Shown here one piece after another: positions 1-8,196 of a DNA stretch of 64,000 nucleotides. The notes beneath the pieces were generated by a model. That model did no database searches, was not told where the DNA came from, and saw only the letters and a program-made list of their open reading frames with translations. The translations under genes were made by a program, and so were the position numbers. This DNA comes from Leptotrichia sp. oral taxon 221 (GTDB lineage: Bacteria > Fusobacteriota > Fusobacteriia > Fusobacteriales > Leptotrichiaceae). Numbering within the stretch: the first letter of the stretch is position 1; the number at the start of each line of letters is the position of its first letter. The stretch is taken from positions 1,922,001 to 1,986,000 of the forward strand of contig NZ_CP072378.1 in NCBI RefSeq assembly GCF_018128245.1. The letters are read 5' to 3'.

Positions 1-34
1 TTTTATCGAATTTTTTTATTTCTGTTAATTTCAA

Positions 35-397
35 TTATACAAATAATTTTGATAATTCTTCCATAAATTCAATATCCGTAAATGGTTTTGATAAAAAGGC
101 TTTTGCACCAGCTTCTTTTCCCATTTTCTGATAATTTGGAAACATCATCATTGTACTACAAAGCATAACTTTCGCATTTTTATCGTATTCTGTTATTATT
201 TGAGTCGCTTTTAATCCGTGAACTTTTGGCATATTAACATCCATAGTCACAATATCTGGGTTGTGCATTTTGTATATTGTTACCGCTTCCAATCCATCAC
301 CAGCTTCATACACTTTGTATCCTTGTTCTTCTAGTATTTCTTTTATTTCTGCTCTAATAAAAGGAGCATCATCCACAACTAATGCTACTTTTCCCAT
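35..397 (-). CDS. Stand-alone response-regulator receiver (CheY-like)
   Basis: A 120-residue single REC domain with no output domain. The acidic pair D9/D10, the phospho-acceptor D53 (in TMDVNMP), S81/T82 and K104 (in SKPF) are all in place, so it should accept phosphate from a histidine kinase. The usual output is protein-protein interaction, but no kinase, chemotaxis or motility gene is nearby, so partner and role are unknown. The ATG is preceded by GGAGG with good spacing. The stretch after T82 (STMMMFPNYQKM) is methionine-rich and unlike classic CheY. The next gene upstream is a thioredoxin-like protein ending in its own terminator, so this is probably a separate unit. The family is certain, the function is not. 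Confidence 0.9.
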   Translation of the reverse strand: MGKVALVVDDAPFIRAEIKEILEEQGYKVYEAGDGLEAVTIYKMHNPDIVTMDVNMPKVHGLKATQIITEYDKNAKVMLCSTMMMFPNYQKMGKEAGAKAFLSKPFTDIEFMEELSKLFV

Positions 398-469
398 AAT
401 AATTCCTCCATATTTATTAATTTTAATATTTATTGACCTAATTCTAGTTGAAAAAATAATATTTTTATA

Positions 470-501
470 AAATAAAAATTGGACTTAATCAAAAATCCAA
501 T
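470..501 (-). terminator. Rho-independent terminator after the thioredoxin-like gene
   Basis: ATTGGA (478-483) and TCCAAT (496-501) form a stem just past the stop of the gene at 515. On the minus strand it is followed by a TTTTTATTTT tract. A possible promoter for the receiver gene (TTGATT, 17 nt, TATAAA) overlaps the same bases. Confidence 0.6.
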
Positions 502-514
502 ATTTATTATTATA

Positions 515-982
515 TTACAGAACCGATAAATAATCTACTAATTCTTTTTCAATTTCAGTATTGTATTTTCCTGTTCTAAAGTTATATTTTATATCTTCAA
601 ATTTTTCTGGTTCTTCTTCCATCATTTTTTTTACTACTTTTGGAAATTCTGACAAGAAAATTTCATCTGTATCATCTGTGTATCTTATCAATGTAGGAAT
701 TCTTTCTATATTTCCATATTTTAAATCTTTTGCATCCTCTTTTGTTTTATATTTAATTTTAATATTCGGATTCAATTCAGCAAATTTTTGCATAAACGCA
801 ATTATTGCACGACAATCTGGACAGTAAACTTGCGCTACTGCTATAATTCTAATTTCATTATGTATAGTTTTAATTTTCTTTAAAGTTTCGTCTGAAAAAG
901 TAATTTTTTCCATTATTCTCAATTGTTTTCTTTCATACTCCTCATTTTGGTCATACTTTAAATAATCATTAAATGTTGACAT
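515..982 (-). CDS. Thioredoxin-family protein
   Basis: A 155-residue protein with a CPDC active-site motif at residues 54-57 following a hydrophobic beta strand (IIAVAQVY), then a cis-proline region (RIPTLIRYTD), as in thioredoxin folds. The first 40 residues are charged and there is no signal peptide, so it is probably cytoplasmic. It resembles the thioredoxin-like proteins common in Firmicutes and Fusobacteria and is expected to carry out thiol-disulfide exchange on unknown partners. GAGGTG precedes the ATG. A terminator follows, so it is likely monocistronic. Confidence 0.85.
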   Translation of the reverse strand: MSTFNDYLKYDQNEEYERKQLRIMEKITFSDETLKKIKTIHNEIRIIAVAQVYCPDCRAIIAFMQKFAELNPNIKIKYKTKEDAKDLKYGNIERIPTLIRYTDDTDEIFLSEFPKVVKKMMEEEPEKFEDIKYNFRTGKYNTEIEKELVDYLSVL

Positions 983-1091
983 ATTTCTATCACCTCTTTT
1001 TAATTTTTTATCTTTTTGATAATTCGATATAGATACATTATAAACTAAAATATCAAAAAAATAAAGTCCTTTATCGCATTTTTAGCTACTT

Positions 1092-1754
1092 CTAGAGTTT
1101 TTCTAAGCCTATAATAATTTTTGAATTTTTTTTCTCACCTTTTTTTCCGTAAATAATTACCAAATCCTTCTTTTTGTATTGATTAATCTCAATCTCCAAA
1201 ATATTCAACTTATTTTGATAAATATATGAAAAAATATCATTCAACCTATCATTTGGCACTATAACAAAAAATTCTCCTCCATTTTTCAATAACCTTTTTA
1301 TCTCCAAAGTTAATTCTTCTAAATTCAATGTAATTTCATACTTACTAATTTTTTCTTCTTCAGTGTTAGGCATTTTCCCAGAATTTGTTTTCATGTAAGG
1401 CGGATTAGAAAAAATATAATCATATTCTCCTTCAAGTTCCTTCACGTCTGAAAAAATCGGAATAATTTTATCCGTCAACTCATTATTTTTAATATTTTTC
1501 TCAAGATATCTAAAAATTTTTTCTTGAATTTCCACAGCATCAATCTGAGAAATATTTTCCAAATCAGACAGCAATATTGAAATTATTCCTTGTCCAGCAC
1601 CGATTTCTAATGCTTTTTTCACATTTTCTCTTTTTTTCAAAAATATCTTTTTAATGAATTTTGCTAATAATAAAGCATCATTTGTAATCTTTAACCCTTC
1701 ATCTTCAATTACAATTTCTTTATTCACACTCTCTAATTTTTCGATATAAGCCAT
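1092..1754 (-). CDS. tRNA1(Val) adenine-37 N6-methyltransferase family (TrmN6/YabB)
   Basis: A Rossmann-fold SAM methyltransferase with motif I (LEIGAGQGIISILL) and the catalytic NPPY motif (IFSNPPYMK) typical of N6-adenine methyltransferases. Family members methylate A37 of tRNA1(Val). The start is set at 1754 (MAYIEKLESV, 220 aa): GGAG lies 6 nt upstream, whereas a more upstream ATG at 1805 would run back into the PSP1 gene. It lies 11 nt after the PSP1-domain gene, the same neighbourhood as yaaT-yabA-yabB in Bacillus. Which tRNA is modified here is inferred from the family. Confidence 0.85.
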   Translation of the reverse strand: MAYIEKLESVNKEIVIEDEGLKITNDALLLAKFIKKIFLKKRENVKKALEIGAGQGIISILLSDLENISQIDAVEIQEKIFRYLEKNIKNNELTDKIIPIFSDVKELEGEYDYIFSNPPYMKTNSGKMPNTEEEKISKYEITLNLEELTLEIKRLLKNGGEFFVIVPNDRLNDIFSYIYQNKLNILEIEINQYKKKDLVIIYGKKGEKKNSKIIIGLEKL

Positions 1755-1765
1755 CTTTCTCCTAT

Positions 1766-2281
1766 TTACCAGTAAATCTCTCTTCCATATTTTCCAAATG
1801 CACACAAAATTCTACCTTCATCATTTGATTTTATTTGATAAAATTCCACTCTCTTTTTAAAAGTTTTATTCACTTCTTTTACCAATTCCCTAAAGTCCAA
1901 ACGATTTTCAGCAGTAAAATAAAATATCAATTTACTTTCATCAAAAGTATACTCACCTATAACTAAATTCATTTCAGGTAAAATTCTTTTCACGATTTTT
2001 TTACACTTAAAATAAGCTTCATCCGCTTTTTTATCTAAATCCTTCAATTTTTCAACTTCTGAATCGCTTAATTTCCTTTTAACCTCTCTTATTTTAACTT
2101 CATCTCTGTCTTCGTTATCCTCTTCAAGTTTTTTATCTGTCGTCCCCAAAACAATACCAATCTGCTCTCCCCTTATTGTATCTACTATTACATAGTCTCC
2201 CTTTTTGTAGTTTTTTTCATCATTTATCAAAAAAGGATAAACTTTTTTTGTTTTTCTAAATTTAATATTCATTATTTTCAT
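1766..2281 (-). CDS. PSP1-domain protein (YaaT/RicT-related), short form
   Basis: Residues 1-160 match the PSP1 family: an N-terminal RFRKTKKVYPF strand, GDYVIVDTIRGEQIGIV, a charged coil, and the RVEFYQI strand. In RicT/YaaT (about 270 aa) this is followed by a cysteine-rich tail (GxCGRxLCC) that binds Fe-S clusters. Here the protein ends soon after RILCAFGKYG at 171 residues with one cysteine in that position, so it cannot form the same cluster. In Bacillus the family supports RNase Y/RNA processing; whether that holds here is open. The start may be the first ATG (2281) or the one at 2272. It is probably co-transcribed with the methyltransferase gene. Confidence 0.75.
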   Translation of the reverse strand: MKIMNIKFRKTKKVYPFLINDEKNYKKGDYVIVDTIRGEQIGIVLGTTDKKLEEDNEDRDEVKIREVKRKLSDSEVEKLKDLDKKADEAYFKCKKIVKRILPEMNLVIGEYTFDESKLIFYFTAENRLDFRELVKEVNKTFKKRVEFYQIKSNDEGRILCAFGKYGREIYW

Positions 2282-2334
2282 AATTCTCAGAAATTTTTAA
2301 ATTTCGTAACCTGCTACTAAAAATGTGTTAAATT

Positions 2335-2357
2335 ATTATCAACACACTAGAATGTTG
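2335..2357 (-). terminator. Inverted repeat between the IS607 element and the PSP1 gene
   Basis: TGTGTT and AACACA flank an AT loop and, on the minus strand, are followed by TTTTTAG. It could terminate transcription leaving the IS607 element or the lemA operon before the PSP1 gene. Weak, on sequence appearance only. Confidence 0.35.
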
Positions 2358-2368
2358 CTGATTCAACG

Positions 2369-2379
2369 AACATACTTTT
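2369..2379 (+). repeat. Right-end direct repeat of the IS607 element
   Basis: AACATACTTTT, identical and in the same orientation as 4294-4304. It marks the 3' side of tnpB and is consistent with short direct repeats at serine-recombinase crossover sites. Confidence 0.55.
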
Positions 2380-2394
2380 GATAAAATATCTACT

Positions 2395-2511
2395 TGTATT
2401 TGTTTTTGCTCTCCACAGCCGTGAATTCCCGACTAGCCATCGGTACATATAATATATTCTGTTTCGCTAAATCGTAGCATTCTCCTTCTTTTTTTATTTA
2501 GAATATATTAT
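2395..2511 (-). ncRNA. Candidate omega RNA at the 3' end of the IS607 tnpB
   Basis: TnpB proteins use an RNA made from the end of tnpB and the element's right end. The non-coding stretch after the tnpB stop contains a clear stem (CCGA/TCGG at 2429-2443) next to GGGAATTCACGG, more GC-rich than the surrounding DNA. It has the expected position and density of structure; the 5' boundary inside tnpB and the 3' guide start cannot be fixed by eye. Confidence 0.45.
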
Positions 2512-3696
2512 TTATGTCAATATTGTATATTGTGTAGAATTTCTCAAATTAAGACTTGCGTTGTAGTCTCTATTTATTTCAATTCCACAACAGCTACATT
2601 TATAAATTCTATCTTTTAATTTAAAATCTTGTTTTTTGTTTCCACAGTTACTACATAACTTAGAACTCGGATAAAATGTGCTTACAATTCTTAATTCAAT
2701 ATTTTTTTCTTTGCATTTATTCAAAAGTTTTGTTCTAAATTCATAAAATTTTTGTTGTGAAATTGCCTTTGACAAATGCCTATTTTTCATCATATTAGAA
2801 ACTTTCAAATCTTCTATTGTTATACATTTTAACTTGGTTTTTGTTAACATATTAACAACTTTATTAATATAATCATTTCTAATACAATTTAATTTAAAAA
2901 ACAATTTAGCTATCACTAATTTTTGTTTTTGAAAATTTTTACATTCATAAAGATTTTTTTCCATTTTTTTGCAAGACAAATATTTCCTTGATTTTTTTCT
3001 TTGCTCTCTTTTTAGTTTTTTTTCAATTTTTCTAACTTTAAAAGTTTTATTAATATTCTTAAAAACTTGTCCATCAGAACAAATTGCAAAATCTTTTATT
3101 CCTAAATCAATTCCTATTCCTTCTTTAGTTTGTAAATTTTTCTGAATTGAATTTTTCTCAATTTCTTTTTTCATTTCTAAAATAAGCGATAAAAAATAAC
3201 GATTTCCTTCTTTTGAAATTGTAGCACTTTTTATATTTGTATTTTTAGGAATATATCCATATTCTTTTAATCTTACAAATTTTAAAGTAGGAATTTTTAT
3301 TTTGTGCCTATAAAATTCAAAATCAGTTTTATTATTTTTAAAAAAATAGCATTTTTGATTATTATGACTTTTCTTTTTAAATTTTGGAAAGCTCGATATT
3401 TTGTTAAAAAATCTTTTAAATGCTTTTTCACTATTCATTATAGCTTGTTTATTAGATTTTGATGAAACATCTTTTATCCAAGATTTATCAGGATTTTCTT
3501 TTATAAAAATATTATTTATATATTTTGAAAATTCAAATCCTGTAACAAATCTTTTTTCTTTTTCGTAAATTTCTTTGTTATATGCTATGTAAAAATTATA
3601 TAAAAATCTTCCTGTCCCAATAGTTCTGTTAATTTTTTCAATCTGTTCAGCTGTAGGTTTAATTTCAATTTTTATTCCTTTATAATTCTTCATCAT
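2512..3696 (-). CDS. tnpB: TnpB, RNA-guided nuclease of the IS607 element
   Basis: A 394-residue OrfB/TnpB protein. The RuvC triad is intact: D197 (GIDLGIKD), E295 (ITIEDLK) and D377 (NRDYNAS). The zinc finger is C348-x2-C351 with C367-x2-C370. TnpB proteins are omega-RNA-guided DNA nucleases that cut the donor or target site and help retain the element; they are ancestral to Cas12. The start codon lies inside the end of tnpA (17-nt overlap), so translation is likely coupled. Length is typical and there is no sign of decay. Confidence 0.93.
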   Translation of the reverse strand: MMKNYKGIKIEIKPTAEQIEKINRTIGTGRFLYNFYIAYNKEIYEKEKRFVTGFEFSKYINNIFIKENPDKSWIKDVSSKSNKQAIMNSEKAFKRFFNKISSFPKFKKKSHNNQKCYFFKNNKTDFEFYRHKIKIPTLKFVRLKEYGYIPKNTNIKSATISKEGNRYFLSLILEMKKEIEKNSIQKNLQTKEGIGIDLGIKDFAICSDGQVFKNINKTFKVRKIEKKLKREQRKKSRKYLSCKKMEKNLYECKNFQKQKLVIAKLFFKLNCIRNDYINKVVNMLTKTKLKCITIEDLKVSNMMKNRHLSKAISQQKFYEFRTKLLNKCKEKNIELRIVSTFYPSSKLCSNCGNKKQDFKLKDRIYKCSCCGIEINRDYNASLNLRNSTQYTILT

Positions 3697-4282
3697 TTTT
3701 TATCTTTTTTTTATATTTTTTAAGTCCATCTATTCTATAAGAAAAGATTTGAATAATTGAAATTAAGTCTTCTACAAGTTCTTGCTTTGGTGATAAAGTT
3801 TGATTATTTACTACAATAATTTCACTTCCTTTTGATTTTAAAAAATTATCAAACCAACTGTAACCAAATCTAACAAATCTATCTTTATAAGAAATTAATA
3901 TTTTTTGTTTTTTTTCAGAATATAAAATGGAATTAAATCCTTTCCTGTTGTAATCTAACCCACTTCCAATATCTGTTATAATGCTCGAAATAATATAGCC
4001 TTTAGCATTAGCATATGTTTTTAGAAATTCTACTTGATTTTTTAGATCATCTTTTTGATTTTGGTTAGAAACACGAGCATATATAATTACATCGTTTACT
4101 TGATTTTCAGCATTTTCTTGTTGAATACCCATAATATTATAATAATCTTCTTCTGTATAATATCTTCTATTTGTTGGGGTTCTACGTGCTTTTAATATGC
4201 CTTCTCTATCCCATCTTTGCAACGTATTTACAGTTCTCCCTATCATTTTACCAAATTCATTTGGCTTATATATTTTATTCAT
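3680..4282 (-). CDS. tnpA: TnpA, IS607-type serine recombinase
   Basis: A 200-residue protein with an N-terminal MerR-like helix-turn-helix (residues 4-52, KPNEFGKMIGRTVNTLQRWD) followed by a resolvase-type catalytic domain. R70 and S72 in YARVSNQNQKDDL are the expected active-site residues and a second arginine motif (KDRFVRFG) follows. It moves the element by site-specific recombination with little target specificity. The left end of the element, with the ATATTGATA motif repeated twice, lies directly upstream of the ATG. Confidence 0.92.
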   Translation of the reverse strand: MNKIYKPNEFGKMIGRTVNTLQRWDREGILKARRTPTNRRYYTEEDYYNIMGIQQENAENQVNDVIIYARVSNQNQKDDLKNQVEFLKTYANAKGYIISSIITDIGSGLDYNRKGFNSILYSEKKQKILISYKDRFVRFGYSWFDNFLKSKGSEIIVVNNQTLSPKQELVEDLISIIQIFSYRIDGLKKYKKKIKNDEEL

Positions 4283-4293
4283 ATCAATATAAT

Positions 4294-4304
4294 AACATAC
4301 TTTT
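4294..4304 (+). repeat. Left-end direct repeat of the IS607 element
   Basis: AACATACTTTT, identical to 2369-2379. It lies 12 nt upstream of tnpA and marks the left end of the element. Confidence 0.55.
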
Positions 4305-4367
4305 AAATATTTATCAATATATTTTTAAAAACTGTTTTTATCTCCTTCATTTTCCAAAAATTTTTTA

Positions 4368-4919
4368 TTAAAATTTCACTTTAATTTCTTCTCTTGCCAT
4401 CTCATTTGCTTTAAACAACTCAATATTTTTGTAATTAAACATTCCTGCAAACAAATTTCCTGGAAACATTTGTATAGCTTGATTATACTCTGTTACTGTA
4501 TCATTGTAAAACTGTCTAGCAAATCTGATTTTATCTTCTATTTCCATAAGTTGAGTTTGTAACTTTTCAAAACTCGTATTTGCTTTTAATTCAGGATAAG
4601 CTTCAGATATAGCAAAAAATTTCCCTAAAAGTTCATTTAATTGATTGTTTGCTTCCATTTTTTCTTCTGTTGTACTCGCTGACATATATTTAGTTTTCGC
4701 ATTTGAAATACCTTCAAGAGTATCTTTTTCATGTTTAGCATAACCTTTTACCGTCTCAACCAAATTTGGAACAAGACTAAATCTATTTTGCATTTGTACG
4801 TCAATTTGACTCCAAGAATTTTTTACTCTATTATCTAAAATTACAAATTTATTTTTGTAAATTATCGCCAATATAGCTAAAATTACAATAATTCCTAGTA
4901 TTATTCCTATTATTAACAT
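4368..4919 (-). CDS. lemA: LemA family protein
   Basis: A 183-residue protein with one N-terminal membrane segment (about residues 2-22) and the LemA signature: NRVKNSWSQIDVQMQNRFSLVPNLVETV, then FARQFYNDTVTEYNQAIQMFPGN near the C-terminus. The family is a membrane-anchored helical bundle of unknown function. It lies immediately downstream of a DUF2207 gene, a very common pairing (lemA with a glycine-rich-tailed membrane protein). The IS607 element begins about 65 nt after its stop. Confidence 0.93.
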   Translation of the reverse strand: MLIIGIILGIIVILAILAIIYKNKFVILDNRVKNSWSQIDVQMQNRFSLVPNLVETVKGYAKHEKDTLEGISNAKTKYMSASTTEEKMEANNQLNELLGKFFAISEAYPELKANTSFEKLQTQLMEIEDKIRFARQFYNDTVTEYNQAIQMFPGNLFAGMFNYKNIELFKANEMAREEIKVKF

Positions 4920-4964
4920 TTTATCCTCCTAATTCTTTACAGAATTTATAAAAAACTATGTAAG

Positions 4965-6779
4965 CTAGAAAGCTCCTCCACCACCGTGTGAACCTCCTCC
5001 ACCTGATGAACCTGAACTAAATCCTCCACCTCTTCCAGATGAACTAGAAGATCTGCTAGCAGCCACAGCACGACTTGCTTTTTCGTTTGTTTTAGTAACA
5101 AAATTTTCCAAATTATCAAATGAACTATGAAATTCTCTATTAAATACAGGAGAATACACAAAACCATTCGCTCCATCAACATTTTTAACTAATCCTGTAT
5201 CAAGTGCTTTTTTATACGCCTTTACTACTTTTTTAGACACACCCAATGCTATCGCATATACAAAGTATTGCTCCCAAAGATACACTGATGTTATTTTTGC
5301 CTCTTCCAACTGAGAATAATCTGATAAAAAATTTTTAAATGCCTTCCATTTTTTTCTAGCGTCAATCAATTCTCTTTTTGGAATTCTAACTACACCAATC
5401 ACACTAATCAAAATTACTTTTAAAATTACTGCAATTAAAATTAAATATGGATTTCCTTCATTACTTATTAATAAAGATAATCTCGAACTTGACATAAAAA
5501 AAATTATCGAAAATAAAATAAAGAACATCAAAGTAACACTTCCAAAAGTTTCATAGTTTAATTTTTTTTGATTTATTTCATTTTGAATCATTGATTTCCA
5601 ATTTTCAAATTTTTTAGCAACTTTTAAAGGAACTTTATGAAAAAATCCAAAACTTTTTAAATCTACAGACTTTCCATCTCCAAGATCATTTATATAAATT
5701 TCCACCAATAATTTCTCTTGCGGACTCAATTTTTCTATATCTCCAGTTAAAGTTATTACAGTCCTTTCATTATCATTATTAAGAGTTAAAACTTTTTTTC
5801 TAATCAAATCAACAATAGTTGCTAAAATTGCATTTTTATAAATATTTTTTGTCATAAATCCAGCAACAATCGCAGGTGAAAAATCATTAGGCAATTCTCT
5901 CAAATATTTTCCAACTATTTCTTTTGATTTATTTTTTCTTCTAAATATCCCACAAATATACAATATCATAAATCCCCAAATAGAAACTAATCCACCAAAT
6001 AGAAAATTTGATTTTTTAAAAAGTTTATTTTTAGTTTGTTGTCTTTTTCTCTCATTATTAGCAGAATCTGCTAATCTTTTTTCCATATTCAATAATTCTT
6101 GTTTCTCATTCAAATGGATTATCTTAGACTTATCATACTCTGAAAAAATTTCAGGTTCCATTAAAATATGTGCTTCTAAAAAATTTCCTGGAGTATAGTC
6201 ATTCAATTTATAAATAACCGTATTCCCTACTTTATCAACTTCCCCTGTAAGCGGTCCATGTCCAAAAACCAAAATTTTTGAATTATCATAATTTTTATCC
6301 ACAGGAATTGTAATTTCAACAGTCACATGACCTATTCTTTTCTGCCAATCTTGCCCAACCATTTTTCTATTCAATTGAGCTACATCATTATAAACTTTTA
6401 TAGCTTCTGATAATTCATAAGAAAATTTAAAAATTCTAGTATTATTTTTATTTTTTGAATAAAGTTTCAATCGATACACTCCATCATTTTCCGTAACCTC
6501 AAAATTCGAAGCATTCACTTCTTTAAATTTATTTTCTGGATAATTTATATCATTTTCAAAAACTTTTAAAGACTTTACGCCACCATATCCTTTTGCATCA
6601 ATATCAAAATATACTCCATTTATATCGCCTATTTTATAAGTCACAGCCTCATTTACAAGCATCGAACCATCTTTTCTCAAAACCGCTCTTACATCTAAAT
6701 TTTTAATGCTGTAATTCGCCGAAAAACTTACAATTGAAATAACAAAAAATAAAAAAATTCTCAATATATATTTTTTCAT
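4965..6779 (-). CDS. DUF2207 family membrane protein with Gly/Ser-rich tail
   Basis: A 604-residue protein. It has a signal peptide or signal anchor (residues 1-21), an extracytoplasmic beta-rich DUF2207 domain (about 22-225), a membrane segment near 262-280, a cytoplasmic part, two further membrane segments around 415-470, and a C-terminal tail made almost only of Gly, Ser and His (GGGSHGGGGAF). This tail is typical of the family. Partner of LemA by position (45 nt apart). Function is unknown; a cell-envelope role is inferred from topology. Ends in a low-complexity region, so alternate-frame ORFs there are artefacts. Confidence 0.9.
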   Translation of the reverse strand: MKKYILRIFLFFVISIVSFSANYSIKNLDVRAVLRKDGSMLVNEAVTYKIGDINGVYFDIDAKGYGGVKSLKVFENDINYPENKFKEVNASNFEVTENDGVYRLKLYSKNKNNTRIFKFSYELSEAIKVYNDVAQLNRKMVGQDWQKRIGHVTVEITIPVDKNYDNSKILVFGHGPLTGEVDKVGNTVIYKLNDYTPGNFLEAHILMEPEIFSEYDKSKIIHLNEKQELLNMEKRLADSANNERKRQQTKNKLFKKSNFLFGGLVSIWGFMILYICGIFRRKNKSKEIVGKYLRELPNDFSPAIVAGFMTKNIYKNAILATIVDLIRKKVLTLNNDNERTVITLTGDIEKLSPQEKLLVEIYINDLGDGKSVDLKSFGFFHKVPLKVAKKFENWKSMIQNEINQKKLNYETFGSVTLMFFILFSIIFFMSSSRLSLLISNEGNPYLILIAVILKVILISVIGVVRIPKRELIDARKKWKAFKNFLSDYSQLEEAKITSVYLWEQYFVYAIALGVSKKVVKAYKKALDTGLVKNVDGANGFVYSPVFNREFHSSFDNLENFVTKTNEKASRAVAASRSSSSSGRGGGFSSGSSGGGGSHGGGGAF

Positions 6780-6862
6780 AAATCACCATCTACTTTCAAA
6801 ACCTATGAACAAATTCACATCACTCAATTTCTAGAAACAAAATAATTTATATACTACAAAAT

Positions 6863-7546
6863 TCACAATAATCCCCCTTCTAAAAAACTAAAATATCCCT
6901 TCTCACTTATAATTAAATGATCCAATAATCGAATTTCTATTCTCTCAAAAGTATCCTTTAATTTCTGTGTTAAAGTAATATCTGATTGGGATGGTTTTAA
7001 TGATCCCGACGGATGATTGTGAACAATTATCACTGATTTTGCATTGTAATCTAATATTTTTTTTACTAATTCCCGAATATAAACTGTGCTTCTATCCAAA
7101 GTGCCTTTAAATAGTTCCTCCTCCTTCAAAAGCTCATTTTGCGTATTTAAAAACAAAACTTTAAATACTTCTATATCCCTTTTTAGTAACGAATACTCTA
7201 AATAATTCAATAGTTGTACATTACTTGATATCGTTATTTTTTCATTATGAATTTTTTTATACAATTCCTTTTCCAAAATTTGAAATATCACTTTAAAAAA
7301 TACTACAGTTCTATCTGTCACAAAACTGTTTTTCTTCAATTCATCTTCAGGTTGCTTCAATAAAGTATACAAATCTCCATATTTCCCCAATAATTCCTTC
7401 GCAATACCTTTGCAATCCTTACGCACAACTACATATGTTAAAAGTAATTCCAAAATCTCATAATCATGAAATCCTGCAATCCCCGACATAAGAAACCTTT
7501 TCCTCAAACGTTCCCTATGTCCAAATTTTTCATTTTTCCCCCTCAT
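6863..7546 (-). CDS. radC: RadC family JAB1/MPN-domain protein
   Basis: 227 residues: an N-terminal helix-hairpin-helix-like part (residues 1-100) and a C-terminal JAMM metalloprotease-like domain with the conserved HNHPSGSLKPSQSD signature, including HxH and the distal Asp. Named DNA repair protein RadC, but the biochemical function of the family is unsettled. The protein has the usual length (about 225). Start chosen at the ATG with GGGGG-rich upstream sequence. It is followed by the tRNA-Arg gene region only after the alpha operon on the same strand upstream. Confidence 0.92.
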   Translation of the reverse strand: MRGKNEKFGHRERLRKRFLMSGIAGFHDYEILELLLTYVVVRKDCKGIAKELLGKYGDLYTLLKQPEDELKKNSFVTDRTVVFFKVIFQILEKELYKKIHNEKITISSNVQLLNYLEYSLLKRDIEVFKVLFLNTQNELLKEEELFKGTLDRSTVYIRELVKKILDYNAKSVIIVHNHPSGSLKPSQSDITLTQKLKDTFERIEIRLLDHLIISEKGYFSFLEGGLL

Positions 7547-7591
7547 TTTTCCCCCAAGTCATTATAAAATAATTTTTTCTTTTAAAAAAAA

Positions 7592-7668
7592 TGGCGCACC
7601 TGTGAGGAATCGAACCCCAAGCCTTCTGATCCGAAGTCAGACGCTCTATCCAGTTGAGCTACAGATGC
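7592..7668 (-). tRNA. tRNA-Arg (anticodon TCG)
   Basis: The minus strand folds into a full cloverleaf: acceptor 5' GCATCTG pairs with CAGGTGC, the anticodon stem TCTGA/TCAGA encloses the loop CTTCGGA, giving anticodon TCG (reads CGA), and GGTTCGATTCC forms the T arm. The CCA end is encoded (TGG at 7592-7594 on the plus strand). It lies between the alpha-operon terminator and radC. Confidence 0.96.
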
Positions 7669-7697
7669 AAATTAATTATTTTATATTAAACTTTTAA

Positions 7698-7762
7698 AGA
7701 AAAAACGGAGCTATCCATAAGCAAATTACAAATATTCGAATTTCAACTTATGGAAAAACTCC
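7698..7762 (-). terminator. Terminator of the alpha ribosomal operon
   Basis: On the minus strand GGAG...CCATAAG pairs with CTTATGG...CTCC, forming a long imperfect stem (7707-7762) followed by GTTTTTTCTTT. It lies 29 nt after the rplQ stop and before the tRNA. Confidence 0.8.
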
Positions 7763-7790
7763 AAAATATAAATTTAGTAATTTAAAATTA

Positions 7791-8165
7791 TTATACTAAT
7801 TCGATAATAGCTAATTCAGCTGAATCTCCTCTTCTTACTGCTGTTTTAATGATTCTTGTGTATCCACCATTTCTTTCAGCGTATTTAGGTGCTATATCAT
7901 TAAAGATTTTAACAACTGCTTCTTCATTTCTTAAGAAAGCGAATGCTTGTCTTCTTAAATGTACTCTTCTTGCAGCATCAGTTGAAGCATTATATTTTTT
8001 CCCTAAAGTTATTGCTTTTTCAGCGAATTTTCTTAATTCTTTAGCTCTAGTAAGCGTAGTTTCGATTCTTTCAGCTTTTACTAAAGAAATTGTCATATTT
8101 TTAAGCATAGCTAATCTATGATCAGTTCTTCTACCTAACTTTCTATATGATTTATTATGGTTCAT
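7791..8165 (-). CDS. rplQ: 50S ribosomal protein L17
   Basis: 124 residues matching bacterial L17 from [17 protein letters not shown] through the C-terminal [24 protein letters not shown]. It binds 23S rRNA near the exit tunnel region. Last gene of the alpha operon, 31 nt after rpoA, with a GGAGGG-type ribosome-binding site and a terminator downstream. Standard length. Confidence 0.98.
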   Translation of the reverse strand: MNHNKSYRKLGRRTDHRLAMLKNMTISLVKAERIETTLTRAKELRKFAEKAITLGKKYNASTDAARRVHLRRQAFAFLRNEEAVVKIFNDIAPKYAERNGGYTRIIKTAVRRGDSAELAIIELV

Positions 8166-8196
8166 CTATTCCTTCCCTCCTTGATACAAAATTATA

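Larger units (their letters stand above)
2369..4304 (-). mobile_element. IS607-family insertion sequence (serine-recombinase TnpA + TnpB)
   Basis: The element comprises a MerR-HTH/serine-recombinase TnpA overlapping a TnpB, the defining IS607 arrangement. An identical 11-bp sequence, AACATACTTTT, occurs in the same orientation at 2369-2379 and 4294-4304, just outside the two genes, each followed by similar AT-rich bases. I take these as the subterminal end repeats; the exact ends are not certain to the base. The element sits between lemA and the PSP1 gene without interrupting either. Both proteins have complete catalytic residues, so it looks active. Confidence 0.8.

Noticed and set aside
1755-1805. 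N-terminal extension of the TrmN6-like gene
   Set aside because: It overlaps the PSP1 gene and has no ribosome-binding site; the ATG at 1754 has one.
4946-5182. Open frame of 78 codons opposite no gene but overlapping the DUF2207 C-terminus
   Set aside because: It is the same-strand alternative frame of the Gly/Ser-rich tail; low-complexity sequence opens this frame by chance.
4368-6779. lemA/DUF2207 as a novel system
   Set aside because: This pairing is widespread and already recognised, although its function is unknown.
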